A stretch of 64,000 nt of DNA from Notospermus geniculatus. Taxonomy: Eukaryota; Nemertea; Pilidiophora; Heteronemertea; Lineidae. Shown piece after piece: positions 49,562 to 61,127 of this stretch (positions within the stretch are counted from its first letter, which is position 1; each line of letters begins with the position of its first letter). The notes under the pieces were generated by a model, which was given only the letters and a program-made list of their open reading frames with translations, was not told where the DNA came from and ran no database searches. The DNA is taken from positions 6,646 to 70,645 of the forward strand of contig NMRB01000211.1 of assembly GCA_002633025.1 (NCBI GenBank), read 5' to 3'. A program made the translations under genes and the position numbers.

Positions 49562-50170
49562 GTGAGTATATTCTATTTAAAGATTGTATAGTATTATTCA
49601 TATCTTGATGTTGTTCATTAGTTTTGTGACTGGCAACACTGCCGCAGGATGATGGTGACTGTATGAGAATAAATGTATGTTAATACATCTTACAGTGTAG
49701 TTTTGTTTTTTGCATTTTTTTTTCATCAAAGCAGGTTTGAAAGATTCTGGTGAGATTTTCTTGCAAAGGAAAGGAACAACACAAGTTTGTCTTCATTTGC
49801 TGCGAATTGAGAGCAAAGTCGTCTGATCAGGAGCACCATTGGGTTAAAATCTACCCAAGTTCTTCAAACATTTATTTACATTCGGTCGAAATATATATTC
49901 CGTTTCTACTTTCCTTGACTATGTGTCTTTCATTCTTTCTTGACTATTTCATTCTTTCTACTATATGTCAATTTCCTCCTAATTTTTCCTTCTAATGAAA
50001 CACATGTTGGCTGGAGTATGTTCACTAAAATGCTGACACAGCAGCTCAGTGCAGGCTATATTGGGCAGTTTTCCTGTATTGCAGAAGAAAAATTTACAGT
50101 GTCCTATCAATGACCCTAAGGAATTTCACCAGTGTTCGAAACAGCCAACATTGGTTCAAGTGAATTCCAT

Positions 50171-50575
50171 TTACCGCATTCGATTACTTCCTCGGGCCTT
50201 CCTCGGGCAAGCCCCTGAAGGACAAGCTGAGCGTGCGCACAACAGCCAGTAATCGAATGCTGTCGTGTTAGACACGAGAAAAATGTGCTGTGATTGGCTG
50301 TCATATCCGCCATGACACTTTGCTCGTGTCTAACACGACAGCGTTCGATTACTTTTGCACTCCGATGTATACTGATGTATGCGAGGGCTGTGTGCATCTC
50401 GTGATCGGAAGTGACATCCCGCTTTGCATCCTGGGAAGGTTACACGAGAAGCCCACCTCGGCGAGTAGGGCTAGTCGCGCCTGGTCCGAGGAAGGCCCGA
50501 TGACGCAGTTCCGGTGTAAACGAACGCTGTAGAGCCTGTTCCGAGCTAGCTCGTGGAAGTAAACGAATGCGGTAA
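50171..50575. mobile_element. 405-bp element with inverted repeat inside inverted repeat
   Basis: The outer ends TTACCGCATTCGATTACTTCC and GGAAGTAAACGAATGCGGTAA are near-perfect inverted complements. Inside, 50249-50278 and 50323-50352 form a second palindrome around AATGCTGTCGTGTTAGACAC. The inner left arm repeats the complement of the outer left end (AGTAATCGAATGC). The body is GC-rich (CCTCGGGC, TTCCGAGC) compared with the intron. It has no open frame of note. Confidence 0.75.
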
Positions 50576-51189
50576 TTGTATAACTTGTGCATGTCCATCT
50601 TAGTTCACCTATGTCACTAAAGGTGGAGACACAAATCGGTCTCCTTCAATTTCCAAAATTCTAGTAATATACTCCTACAAAAAGAAACCTCTTGGGCAAT
50701 TCTATTACTCTTCTCTCATGAAATTCTTACTAATGCTGTTGTTCTTGATTGAAAATAACAATGAACTGAAAGAATGTGATTGAAAATATCAATAATGAGT
50801 TAACATACGTGATATCTACATGTATCTGAATAAAGAAACCTTTTTACTTTGGGAACAAAGGGAGAATAAAATGTTGCATAAAAAATCGTTGCCAAAAGAC
50901 GAAATGCAATTAAAATTTCAAATTTGTTTTCATCCCATGAGGTAGATGGATAAAAAATAGTTTTAATCTTCTTTTAACTCCCTCAGGTTAAATCTGAAAT
51001 TATAAGTAATTACTTTCCGCTGTGTTCATTATTCTTGACGTGTTTGATGCCACAGTTGGTGGCTTCATCTTGGCTTAGAAATGAAAGGTTGCCAAGAAAG
51101 ATGATTCGGTTCTAGAGGCAATCACGATGGGTTGATGAGCTCACAACTTGAGGGATTAGTATTTGACCCCTTTTGGCTTTTCATCAAGC

Positions 51190-51480
51190 TTAAATGTAAA
51201 GGACAAAGACTCAATCTTGAAGTTAAAGGACAGATACTCAAGGTTGAAGTAAAAGGACAAATACTCAAGCTTAAAGTTAAAGGACAAATACTCAATCTTG
51301 AAGTTAAAGGACAAAGACTCGATTTTTAAGTTAAAGGCCAAATACTCAAGCTTTAAGTTAAAGGACAAATACATGTGCTCAAGCTTGAAGTTAAAGGACA
51401 AAGACTCAATTTTGAAGTTAAAGGACAAATACTCAAGCTTGAAGTTAAAGGACAAATATTCAATCTTGAAGTTAGGTTTC
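51190..51480. repeat. 27-bp minisatellite, about 10 copies
   Basis: The unit is AAAGTTAAAGGACAAATACT followed by CAAGCTTG or CAATCTTG, with period 27. Because 27 is a multiple of three, several frames on both strands stay open and give repetitive peptides. This is a geometric effect and not evidence for coding. It lies within an intron. Confidence 0.9.
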
Positions 51481-52204
51481 TTTCGTCAAAATTGAGTTAC
51501 CATGTAGGAAACAGCCCTACTACAGCTTATCTTCAAGGCTGTCAACTGAGAATTTTCGCCAATCTTCAAACACCCACTTCTCAGTTGATGAAGATCCTTA
51601 AAACCATCCACAACAATCAAGAAACCATCTTCACAGTCTGCTTGTTTTCTCCCTCGGGGTACTTCTAATTCTGAAGATGTCTTCACGTCTTTCTCTGCAC
51701 TTGGCTCCGATTCTTCACGCCACTATCAATATCTCTTAAGGCAAAGAAAATTGTCCCATGAAAGTTGGATTAATTTCCATCATTGCATGCGAATGCTGGA
51801 TTATTTCCTTAAAGGATCGTTGGAGACCATTCAGTTTAATTTCAGCCTTAAGTTATTAAGTCATCTGTGTTAGAAATAATGGCATTCAAATGCAAGATTT
51901 CTTTGCGTCGTTTGATGAAATGCTGTACGACAATGGTGAGGTTTGTGAAGAGACTGAGAACGATGGTGGAGACTGAGAATGATTGGAACGACCTCAAGTT
52001 GTTGTCATTCTCGAAGTGGCGTCCCAGTATGAAGTGTAGTTGTTGCAGCCCCATGTATCACTTCATCCTAGGACGCCATTTCCTTTCCCAGGCACCGTAA
52101 ATCGTCCAGCCTAATTCATAAAAGGTGGGTCAGAGCCAATGAATTAATCATTGTGCAGAAACTCCTGCCGGAGATGCTGCGATGTGGTCAATATGTTAAT
52201 GCTA

Positions 52205-52462
52205 AAGTATAATTCACCCTAACTTCAACATGGGCAAAGTGCCAAACCTGTGCAACAGAAAGTGAACACAATGATTAAACCACAAAGCACAATATTTACC
52301 AGTTGAATGAGCACAACATTAAAGTGTTTGCTATTGGCTGTTCAAGTGACCCTAACATCATTAGGTATTAACTGCGAAATCACGTGGGTTATTTACCACT
52401 GACTTGTGCACATTTCCAAGCTTGGCACTTTGCCCATGTTGAAGTTATGGTGAATCATACTT
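52205..52462 (+). mobile_element. Long-TIR element, intact copy
   Basis: TA (52203-52204), then AAGTATAATTCACCCTAAC; the right end is GGTGAATCATACTT followed by TA (52463-52464). Arms are about 40 bases and include ACATGGGCAAAGTGCCA. The 258-bp body contains ATTAAACCACAAA and GACTGAGC-type segments shared with the other copies. Confidence 0.85.
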
Positions 52463-52863
52463 TAAGCAAAATGCCTTTTATGAATTTGGCCCTTAACGTC
52501 ACCGTTGACTTCAGCCTGAGTTGCTGTAGTACATGTATTGGATTACACTGCTTGGTTGTATTAGGAATAACTAACTAGTCATATTTATTTTCACATACAT
52601 GTAGTTCAAGTGGTAACTGTTCATTAACGCTCAGGTGGAGGCAAGTCTTTTGTCCATGATGGCGAGGTCTTTGTGAAGTGCATGCACAGAGTAACTACAG
52701 AAGAAGTCAACAATTTTCAACCCAAAAGTTCTTGAAACTGCGAATAAAACGTCAAAATCTGGAAATGATGAGATATCTGTTCATGTTGATTTCAGAAGTG
52801 CTCCACTTTATGACATAGGGTGTTGTGTCGTTGTTAGATTTCTGTTGTTTTTCCTAATTTCAG

Positions 52864-52908
52864 CACCGGATCGCCAGGTTCCGCAGCCAACTCTACCAAC
52901 ATTGAAAG
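52864..52908 (+). CDS. SRCIN1/KIAA1217: SRCIN1/KIAA1217-like exon c (short linker)
   Basis: A 45-base exon between a TTTCCTAATTTCAG acceptor and a donor reading AAAGGTAGTC. In phase it reads T-PDRQVPQPTLPTLK-G, where the terminal residues use split codons. It links the two coiled-coil pieces, as the low-complexity Ser/Pro linker does in vertebrate relatives. The phase continuity is the main support. Confidence 0.75.
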
Positions 52909-53197
52909 GTAGTCATTTTATAGTTTTAGTTTGAATTTTTTTCACGACACTTTCCACAAGAACGTACTTGGTGCCACGCATGAAGATTGCCGTGTCTTGC
53001 ATTTTTGCGCCGCTAATTGTAAAAGGTGTTATTTCCTGGTGGGATCAGTGGAGTCATGTTCATTTGATGTAATGGCTCGTCTGTGTACATCGAAGTACAC
53101 TGCAGTGCAGAGCACGGCTGTTACCTCAGACAATCATGGTCCCACTTGTCACTGGTGGAGATAACGACTTTTATCGTACCGGTAGTAGGATAGTGGT

Positions 53198-53455
53198 ACA
53201 GTACGATTCAGCCTAACTTCAACTTGGGTAAAGTGTCAGGCCTGTGCAACAGACACCACATGTGAACACAATGATCAAACCACATACCACAGTATTTACC
53301 AGCTGACTGAGCACAACCTTGGATTTGCTATCTCATGGAAGGTAAACTAAGTTACCCTCATTAGGTAACTGCGACATGGATTATTTACCACTGACCTGTG
53401 CACATTTCCAAGCTTGGCACTTTGCCGATGTTGAAGGTAGGGTGAATCGTACATT
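53198..53455 (+). mobile_element. Long-TIR element, copy with mutated end
   Basis: The left end reads ACAGTACGATTCAGCCTAAC and the right end GGGTGAATCGTACATTA. The body matches the family in the same orientation as the copy at 52205. It is directly followed by another copy in reverse orientation. Confidence 0.75.
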
Positions 53456-53458
53456 ATA

Positions 53459-53697
53459 AAGTATAATTCACCATAACTTGAACATGGGCTAAGTGCCAAA
53501 CTTGGAAATGTGCACAAGTCAGTGGTAAATAATCCATGTCGCAGTTACGTCACTATAGCAAACACTCAAAGGTTGTGCTCAGTCAACTGGAAAATATTGT
53601 AGTTTGTGGTTCATGGTTTAATCATTGTGTTTACTTTCTGGCGTCTGTTGCACAGGCCTGGCACCTTGCCATGTTGAAGTTAGGGTGAATCATACTT
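53459..53697 (-). mobile_element. Long-TIR element, reverse-oriented neighbour
   Basis: It begins AAGTATAATTCACCATAAC after TA and ends GGGTGAATCATACTT before TA. The internal order (AAATGTGCACAAGTCAGTGG first, AATCATTGTG later) is the reverse of the preceding copy, so the pair is head to head with only a few bases between. Confidence 0.8.
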
Positions 53698-55144
53698 TAG
53701 AATAGCTGCTACAGTTTTCTGAGTGCCTATCTCAAGAACCTAAAGACTGGTGTGTGTGTGTTCTCACTCTTTCCACTTCAGTATTTCGCCTCACTCTTGC
53801 TCTGTTCATTTCATGCCTGTCTAAATAAACTGACGACTGCAATTTTACTCTCAAAACATATCTGTGTGCTTGTGTCACTGTCTCTGGTCTGAGTAACAAA
53901 ATGTTGGAACATTCTCACAAAGTGCTGTTTTGTCAACCACGTTTGGTCGCTCATACCCCTGCGTTCTGCAGTACATGGACCTCACAAGGCTTTCCAGTTC
54001 TGCCCACTCACCACCACACTTACCACGAAAAGCTTTCTTCCATGGAAAAAAACGTAATCACAATAACACAAAATCCTCCTGAACACACTTTCCAGGTTCT
54101 TGCAATTACTTTCATTTACCACAGTAACTCATCACGCGCAAAAACACATACTCATCATTAACACACTTTTCCAATTTTTTCCAGCTACAGTGCTTTTTCA
54201 CAATTTTTTTCTCTCCAGTAAACTTGTTTTTTCTAGCTCAATTTCGAATTTAAGGGCAGATTTACGTCAAGTAATGTATGGTTGGAGCTACATGAAGAAA
54301 TTTTGTGGCCAGTCACCTTTTCTCTCAATAAACCTGTCCTTAAACATCCCAACATGATGTGACTGGGGCTGATTTCTTCTCTACGATCACAGCCCTTCTA
54401 TGACCTCTCAGATAAAGTTCAGCGTTTTCTATGCTTCCATATCATCCAACAGCTTACCAGTTGATATCATGGAATGCAATCCAAGCATCTCACAAATGTG
54501 GTCGTTTGAGATGCAAAATAGATGAGATTCAATGCAGGCAGATATTAAGATGAACACTGTTCACGTCAACCACAGCCTGTAGTTGCCCATTTATTCTCAG
54601 GTACCAGCCATGCAATATACCATTCATGTTTTAGTGATGCTTCAATTTCATGCTCACTTTATGCATCAGTTGTGCATGAAACATGCTGCTTTTGGCAGCA
54701 GAACTAGTGTCCACATATTTTGTTATAAATGCTCTCGCTGTAGAGTTTTCTCCACTCTCGTGCATGTTGCTTTCGAGGGCAGCTCAACCATAGAAAACTA
54801 TATGGAAATCTATTTTCACCTTCAAGATGAAAAGGTTAAAGGTACAAACTAGATCAAAGACAATTTAAGTAACCTTGATGAAACTCTGATGAGTTGTTTG
54901 TGGGCTGATAATTTTGTATGGCAACCCCCCTCAGGTGGTTGCTGCTGCATCCTGTCTGTGGGAAGCTTGAAACTGCTAATTACTTCCCCTCTCTTCAACA
55001 TCAAACACGGTTAGCATGGTCAGTTAAACAATAAGGGACTGGAATGTCCATCAAGTAAACCTTTAAAAAGGAGGATAGCCCTTTATCCTGATATTCTTTG
55101 TAAGAGCTAGGAGCCATTCCAGTCTTCATTTCTTACTATTCAAG

Positions 55145-55332
55145 GTTTGTCGGACAGTTCCACTGCTACACCAGTTCCGGCAGTCTGCAATGCCGAGTTT
55201 CAACACTCCCTAAGGGCCCTACACTCCCGGGCGAAAGAACTCAGCTCGGAGGTGAAAAATCTCAGGAGAATGCAACTACATAACGCTGAAACCATTCGAG
55301 AGACGATACATGAAGCTTCGAAAAAATTACAG
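55145..55332 (+). CDS. SRCIN1/KIAA1217: SRCIN1/KIAA1217-like exon d, coiled coil
   Basis: The acceptor TTACTATTCAAG and donor ACAGGTAAGT are clear. The frame gives LSDSSTATPVPAVCNAEF, then HSLRALHSRAKELSSEVKN, LRRMQLHNAETIRETIHEA and SKKLQ, ending on a codon boundary. The LRRMQLHNAE segment corresponds to the family motif LRKLQLQNQE in the conserved coiled coil. Heptad spacing of leucines is evident. Confidence 0.92.
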
Positions 55333-56356
55333 GTAAGTTACAATTAGGCCTAGGACACATACTTGTTTTGGAGGTTTTCGTTTACAAAAAATGATGAAGT
55401 ATCCTGAAATATTGCATGAAGGCCTGGGTTAACGAAACGTGTTGTGTCTGGCTCGCGTAAAGTGTCGTGGCATCAACGCTTTTTCCTTCATTCTCCGCCA
55501 TGTTGTCCTGATGCATCCTGGGATACTCCCCGAGTTAACTGGCCAGGTGCAAGTTGAGATACCGGTATCACGTAGCTACGCCGTGGTGCCTTCTCTGGGA
55601 ATTACAACGCTAGTGACCAAACGGCGGTAACAAATTTCCGAGGTGTTGTGTCTAAAGAGTCGAGAAGACAAATTTCGATTTGGAAATCATTATCAGATGA
55701 AGATAATCGATGTTATTCAAAGACAAACATTCATCTTCCCGCAATAGATTTTTGCTATGACATTCTCCATTTCAATCATGGGTATTCTGAGTGTCTGAAT
55801 TCTCTAAGGAAATTAGACGAGGAACATCCGACTGAAGGAATTTTCTTATCATCTTTATAAAAGAATAAGATAAAAGAATAAGGCTACTGATTGTAAGCGA
55901 AGGTTTCCTTGGAAATGCAAAAATCATTTTTTCACATTTGATATTTCAATCAAGAGAAATGGAACCTTTTACTAGTGACAGGAAGTTGGTTCTGATGAGT
56001 TTCTCTGCCCTGTGTTTTGCTTTTATGCTTGTGTGTCTGTGTGCTTGCAACCACCAGTTGTACACATTGACACTCATTGTGACTCAAGTGTTGCTGACAT
56101 TGGTGCGTACACCGGAGGTATAAAATTTGAAATTGCCCACTGTCACTTCCTCTAAAACTTCACAGTAGGCTCTTCACCATTCCCTATTCTACCAACCCCA
56201 GTTCAGCTGAGCTCCAGATCCTTGAGCCACTTGTTCAAATCCAACATGGCTGCTTTGTTCATAGCTGGCAAAACCAATGCAACTGTATGAAATTTTTGGG
56301 TACCGTAATCTGAATCTTTATGTTTTAGGAGTGGGGAGGGACAGGACTAGTTCTTA

Positions 56357-56661
56357 AAGTATGATTCACCTTGACTTCAACATGGGTAAAGAGCCAGGCC
56401 TGTGCAACAGACACCACAACTGAACACAGTGATTAAATCACAGTATTTACCAGTTGACTGAGCACAACCCTGGATTTGCTATAGTCTCATGGAAAGTAAA
56501 CCAAGTTACCCTAAAAAATTAGATAACTGCGGCCTGGATTACTTACCACTGATTTGTGCACATTTCAAAGCTTAGCACTTCGCCCATGTTGAAGTTAGGG
56601 TGAATCATACTTTTCCAAGCTTGGCACTTTGCCCATGTTGAAGTTAGGGTGAATCGTACTT
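56357..56661 (+). mobile_element. Long-TIR element with duplicated right arm
   Basis: It starts AAGTATGATTCACCTTGAC after TA. The first right arm ends at about 56612 (GAATCATACTT). A second right arm follows directly (CCAAGCTTGGCACTTTGCCC ... GAATCGTACTT, then TA at 56662). The extra arm could come from slippage or from a second insertion into the end. Confidence 0.8.
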
Positions 56662-57365
56662 TACTGGATGACGTTCAGTCGAGGTGAAACTGCGTTTGTG
56701 GGTATGATGTCTGTGGTGTGTGTGTGTGTGGGGGGGGCTTGTTTGACTACAACTTCTCCCACAATGAAATCTGGGACGTAGATATCGAGAAGAGCCTTGT
56801 TGTCAAGATGGCGTACTGCCCCCAGCCACATCAATCTTTTCATAAATGGCACTGTGAAAAGTCAACCAAGCAGAAGACATTTTGTAACGACGACGAAAAC
56901 ACCTCCTCACTCTTTGCTGGAAAATTCAATAAGATTTCTGGCAGGCCTAATGAAGTGTGTGTGCATCATAATGTGATATAAAATCAATGGCTATAAATCG
57001 AGAAATGATTGTGCAGAATTGCATGTGAGGCTACTGTGGGAGAATCGCCACAGGGTCATTTTGCTTTGATATATTCTTTGAAAGGCAGGCGTATGTGGTG
57101 TTGTACTGGATATTTCCCTCAGGGCCGAAGCCCAAGCATTGGCCATGGAAGAGACCATCTCAAACTACTCTTGTTCCTCGTTTAGGATGGGATCTCTTAC
57201 TTGCTTTTTGATTTGACCTACTTTCGAGGGTCACAGAAGTCAAAGTTCAAACTTGTTTGCTGGCAGGTTTCGAGGCTATTTGAGTTTGGGTGGTCTTATT
57301 TGGTGTGATGATGTATCTTTGTACCCTATATGTACAGCAGATTTTGGTCTGATCGAATTTCAAAT

Positions 57366-57446
57366 ATGGCCGCCAAGCGCCCATCTTGGTAAATGGCCGC
57401 CAGGCAGCCATCTTGGAAAATGGCCACCAGGCGGCCATCTTTGAAA
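57366..57446. repeat. Three 27-bp repeats with YY1-like CCATCTTGG
   Basis: Units at 57366, 57393 and 57420 read ATGGCCGCCAAGCGCCCATC or close variants, followed by TTGG(T/A)AA. Both GGCCGCCA and GCCATCTTGG resemble the YY1 consensus (GCCGCCATNTTG). Whether it binds anything is inference; it may be only a GC-rich minisatellite inside the intron. Confidence 0.7.
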
Positions 57447-58056
57447 TACATGTAGCCTTGGACGTGCATGTAATACTGCAAGTATATTGGCTGCATACCA
57501 TTACAATGTAGAGTGTTCGCAGGTGGCGTTGTAGCTGATAGAATTTTCACAGCATCCCACCTAAATGCTCCTCATCCTGAGTGAACACACACAAATATTC
57601 TTCAGAAATAATATACTTCCAATAAACTCCTTCAATTTCGTGCACAGACTGTAAAAATTACTCTGAGGAGAGAAGCTCAATATGGGCACAGTATCGATTT
57701 CTATCGGTCCATTTGCACCAAAGGGTCAGCTTGTGCACTCATTGAATTTTCACCAAAGATCGAGTATCTTGCAACGTAGGGGAGATTTTCTCCTCGAGTA
57801 ACTTCTCTCGATGTCATTGGTGGCTTGATTGATTGGCTGATGCTACTCAATCTCGTTCCTTTGCCATGAATAACTTCGTTATCCAAACAAATTGATGGTG
57901 CGGGTGAGGAAAATTTTGTTTACCGGTAGATGCAGACGAGATTTTATGTATTGGGAATTTGTCAACAGTATTTGGGTTTTCCTACTGCACACTATCTTGG
58001 CTAATCTTGCGCCAGTTTATACCCATCCGACCTTGTTGAACATATTAAACTTCCAG

Positions 58057-58137
58057 CTCCGAGGCCAGTGCGCCAACTACCAGGCCCTGAAGGAAATCCT
58101 CCATGGCCAGCGTGTTAAACCGTACCATTTAACGGGG
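58057..58137 (+). CDS. SRCIN1/KIAA1217: Candidate 27-codon exon e (phase 0 cassette)
   Basis: The acceptor AAACTTCCAG and a good donor (GGGGGTATGT) enclose 81 bases open in phase 0 on both sides, exactly the phase of exons d and f. The peptide starts LRGQCANYQALKEILHGQ and ends PYHLTG. GC content is clearly above the flanks. Vertebrate relatives have little sequence at this point, so it would be a lineage-specific or alternative insertion into the coiled coil. Confidence 0.4.
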
Positions 58138-58774
58138 GTATGTGTTGGTGAAGCAAATACTGGCATGCCACCATCTTCTGTTTACCCATGTTAAGGCTGC
58201 GAGCCATGTCGGGTTTGGTGTAATTAGATCTGAAATGTGTGAAGGAAAAACACTGAATTGCCATTAGACAAGTGTTGGAGATGAAAAGGCTTTACAGCTG
58301 TGGTCTTGTTACCATGGGAGACAAATTGATACATTTCCTTAATCAATTACGTCGTTGTTGGCAAGTTATTTGTCAAAACCACTCATAAAAGCTGCACTTT
58401 TCTTGTATTACAATGTAGTTATGTCTGTGTCATTCCCTTGGGTTGTAGAAGTCTGCCACCTGGTTGTCGATTTGCCAGTGACTTCACGAATAACGCCAAG
58501 ATGTGATCTTATCGATAGGTTGAAGCATGGAGGTATAAAATTTTATAGGGTGGTCAACGGTAGTCAATAAAACTAAAACTACTGCATTCAATAAGAAATT
58601 GACATTGGGCATTATCCGGAATTGTTTTCAAAATGGCAGGGACGCATCAGCCATGGAGGCCTGCAGTTCCACATACATGATGAGTCCGTAGCTCTGGAAA
58701 CAACCGACTTGCTTCTAAATTTTCTGTAAACCGAATAGGCCTGCCATGTCCATTCCATGTGATACCTCGTGCTA

Positions 58775-59043
58775 AAGTATAATTCACCCTAACTTCAACA
58801 TGGGCAGGCAAAGTGCCAAGCTTGGAAATGTGCACACAAGTCAGTGGTAAATGGTCCATGTCACAATTACCTAATGATGTTAGGGTCACTTGAACAGCCT
58901 CTAGCAAACACTCCAAGGTTGTGCTCAGTCAACTGGTAAATATTGTGCTTTGTGGTTTGTGGTTTAATCCTTGTGTTAGTTTATGGTGTCTGTTGCACAG
59001 GCCTGGCACTTTGCCCATGTTGAAGTTAGGGTGAATTATACTT
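58775..59043 (-). mobile_element. Long-TIR element, intact copy
   Basis: TA then AAGTATAATTCACCCTAAC; the right end is GGTGAATTATACTT then TA (59044-59045). Internal order is reversed relative to the copy at 52205. Terminal arms include ACATGGGCAGGCAAAGTGCC, with a 4-base duplication in one arm. Confidence 0.8.
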
Positions 59044-59749
59044 TATCAGCGAGGTGAATTTGTTTTCCGTTTTTTCTGGAACACCCAGTGCATGATATGA
59101 TCAGAAACCGCTGAGCAGCCGTTAGTGAGAGGATGAGCAAATGGCAACATGACACAGCCAGACAGTGATAAAATGCCAACACAAGGTAGACATGGCGAGA
59201 CTGATCAAACACCAGTCGTTGCTGGACGTGGTCATGTTTCTACATAACATATCTCCGCCTGATGATTGGTAGTCGACTCAAAAGGTCACAGTTCGTGTGG
59301 TCACTGAGCGATGCATTGTTACCATGGTGGCTTGTGGATGTTGACCATCCAAGGATCTTTTCAGTTGTTAACTCATTGAAGACTGAATATTTTGGAAAAT
59401 TATCCATCATACCCTTGAAAAGTCAACACCATTTCATCAATTTTTGGCCGATTCTAAGAAAGCAAAAAATGCTGCCGATAGAGAAGCTTATGAACTACAT
59501 TTTATATTTTCTTGTACTCCCAAAAGGGCCAGGAGGTTGTTGAAGATAAAGAATGAAAAAAGTTATAAAATTATCCATCCCTAGATATTAAATACCTTTT
59601 AGTTTATTCAGCATTAATACGATGCTCTGCCACTTCGTCCGGAGGGGGATGGGGGGGGGGGACAGAACTCTGAGTGGTTGTGGTCAGTTTCGAAAAGAGA
59701 GACGATACCTACCTTAATTTTGGTTCGATACCTTATTTTTGTCTTACAG

Positions 59750-59868
59750 TCGCTACTGCTCACAGTCCCTGGTGCGAATGAACAGCCTGTTCGCGCTGAG
59801 CGCATACAGGTAAATGACGAGATTGAGACGTATCGTCAAGAGACGACACAAGTTGACAAATTATTAAG
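59750..59868 (+). CDS. SRCIN1/KIAA1217: SRCIN1/KIAA1217-like exon f
   Basis: The acceptor TTTTTGTCTTACAG and donor TTAAGGTGAGA bound the frame SLLLTVPGANEQPVRAERIQ, then VNDEIETYRQETTQVDKLL, with two bases left over. It aligns with the family segment in which a PL-x-RQR motif is followed by a glutamate-rich helix ending LxDLE. The leftover AG joins the T of the next exon to make Ser. Confidence 0.9.
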
Positions 59869-60070
59869 GTGAGATTTTGTAGTTATTTGTTAGGATTTCC
59901 CCAGCAACCAGAAGGGTGGCTAGAAAGGCAAGTCACTCATCAAAATTGCCTGCTCTATATTTTGGGCAAATTCTTTACTCCATCATCAGCTGTTGATTTG
60001 ATTCAATATCGTATTATTTCCACCTTCCTACATGTACCTCTAGGTCTTATTTTTTTCCTTCTCATTCCAG

Positions 60071-60201
60071 TGATTTAGAGGAATCAGTTGAGGAGCTTAG
60101 GAACGAGGTTGTGAATCGACGGTGTCGCGTGACCCAAACAGAAGTGGAAGGAATGGCTCTGTCTCTCAGTCAAATCAGTCGATCTCTAGCAGATTTTAAG
60201 A
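60071..60201 (+). CDS. SRCIN1/KIAA1217: SRCIN1/KIAA1217-like exon g, highly conserved
   Basis: The acceptor TTCTCATTCCAG and donor AAGAGTAAGT are clear. The frame gives SDLEESVEELRNEVVNRRC, then RVTQTEVEGMALSLSQISRS and LADFK. The DLEESVEEL and VEGMALSLSQ blocks are among the most conserved of the family and make the identification firm. It probably forms a helical core of the scaffold. Confidence 0.95.
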
Positions 60202-60423
60202 GTAAGTTATCTTGGGTTTTACCCTATCATGATACCAAAATTCCAATTCTGAGATGTCCACACTTCGAACAGAGCTGTGGACATCTTTCTCTTCGGTGTC
60301 CACTTTTGTTGGCCTACCAGGGTTGACAGTTGAGAAAACCGTACATGAACTGAATGGCCCTAGGGCTACTGGACCCACTGCCGACTGTCGTGCTTTGTTT
60401 ATTCACACTTTCTGTCTTTGCAG

Positions 60424-60499
60424 GTAAATTTCCAGAAATCATGGACAAGATGAAGAAAGTAATGGCCGGTGAGATGGAGATTGTTGTCCGAGAAGAAAA
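60424..60499 (+). CDS. SRCIN1/KIAA1217: SRCIN1/KIAA1217-like exon h
   Basis: The acceptor CTTTCTGTCTTTGCAG and donor GAAAAGTAAGC fit. It encodes SKFPEIMDKMKKVMAG, then EMEIVVREEK (the last Lys is split). The FPxIxDKMKxVM pattern and the EMExVVREE block match the family directly after the VEGMAL block. Confidence 0.95.
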
Positions 60500-61043
60500 G
60501 TAAGCATCTTGCCTGCTGTCATTCACGTCTTGGCCCAAGTACTCAGTGTCGTCCACTTTTGCGTGGCCTTCAAATTTCTGGATTCTTTGACAAAATATGT
60601 TGGATAACTACTGATAGATTTGTTGGTGGAATATGTAATTGATTTTTTTTTCTGAGGTATAGCCCCATACTAACCGAACTGTACTTGAAACCAGTATTTT
60701 TTTGTCCACACCCAACCATTTGAACAACTTGACCAGTTTCAACTTATTGCACAATATTGCTTAGTCCAGTGTTGCTGATGTTGGAGGACTTCTGGTCTAT
60801 TGACTGAGGCATAGGCCTGCAGAGCTCAAATATTCTCTTACTAAGATCGTAACTGAATTATACTTTAATCTGCATCCTTTACTTGGCCAGGAATGTCATG
60901 CAAGTACCACATTAAAATTGTTGCACAAAAATATTACACATACATGTAGGACTGTACATGTAGAATGCATGCAGTGATTGCTGTGTATAGTGAAAGAAAG
61001 ATGCCTGGATAGTGCTTTTTGCTTATGCTTTTGCATATTACAG

Positions 61044-61127
61044 GTATTTGAAGGAGGAGCCCGAACGCATCGATTCAAGTCTGCGGCGTTGCAAGAAAAT
61101 CACAGGAACATTGTATACCCTCAAAAG
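61044..61127 (+). CDS. SRCIN1/KIAA1217: SRCIN1/KIAA1217-like exon i, KEEPERID block
   Basis: The acceptor GCATATTACAG and donor AAAAGGTGAGG are clear. The frame gives YLKEEPERIDSSLRRCKKI, then TGTLYTLK. FLKEEPxRxDxLLxRCKxxT is the signature of SRCIN1/KIAA1217 proteins, and this exon is the strongest single piece of evidence for the gene's identity. Confidence 0.97.

Larger units (their letters stand above)
49562..52863 (+). other. Intron between exons b and c, repeat-bearing
   Basis: This GT-AG intron of 3.3 kb carries a 405-bp nested inverted repeat (50171-50575), a 27-bp minisatellite (51190-51480) and one complete long-TIR element (52205-52462). No further exon is evident. Confidence 0.8.
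52909..55144 (+). other. Intron between exons c and d
   Basis: A 2.2 kb intron with two long-TIR elements back to back in opposite orientation (53198-53455 and 53459-53697). No exon is seen in the rest. Confidence 0.75.
55333..59749 (+). other. Intron region between exons d and f
   Basis: It contains one candidate exon (58057-58137), two long-TIR elements (56357-56661 and 58775-59043), a GT-repeat plus poly-G run near 56717-56737 and the triple 27-bp CCATCTTGG repeat (57366-57446). A direct splice from exon d to exon f keeps frame, so the candidate exon is optional. Confidence 0.7.

Noticed and set aside
51132-51495. Repetitive peptides on both strands (KLKDKYS and LSFNFKLEY types)
   Set aside because: The 27-bp tandem repeat keeps several frames open at once; it lies in an intron and has no splice or domain support.
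57119-57205. Possible extra exon after ATTTCCCTCAG (AEAQALAMEE reading)
   Set aside because: The reading needs a phase that does not follow exon d, and the required phase meets a stop after 20 codons.
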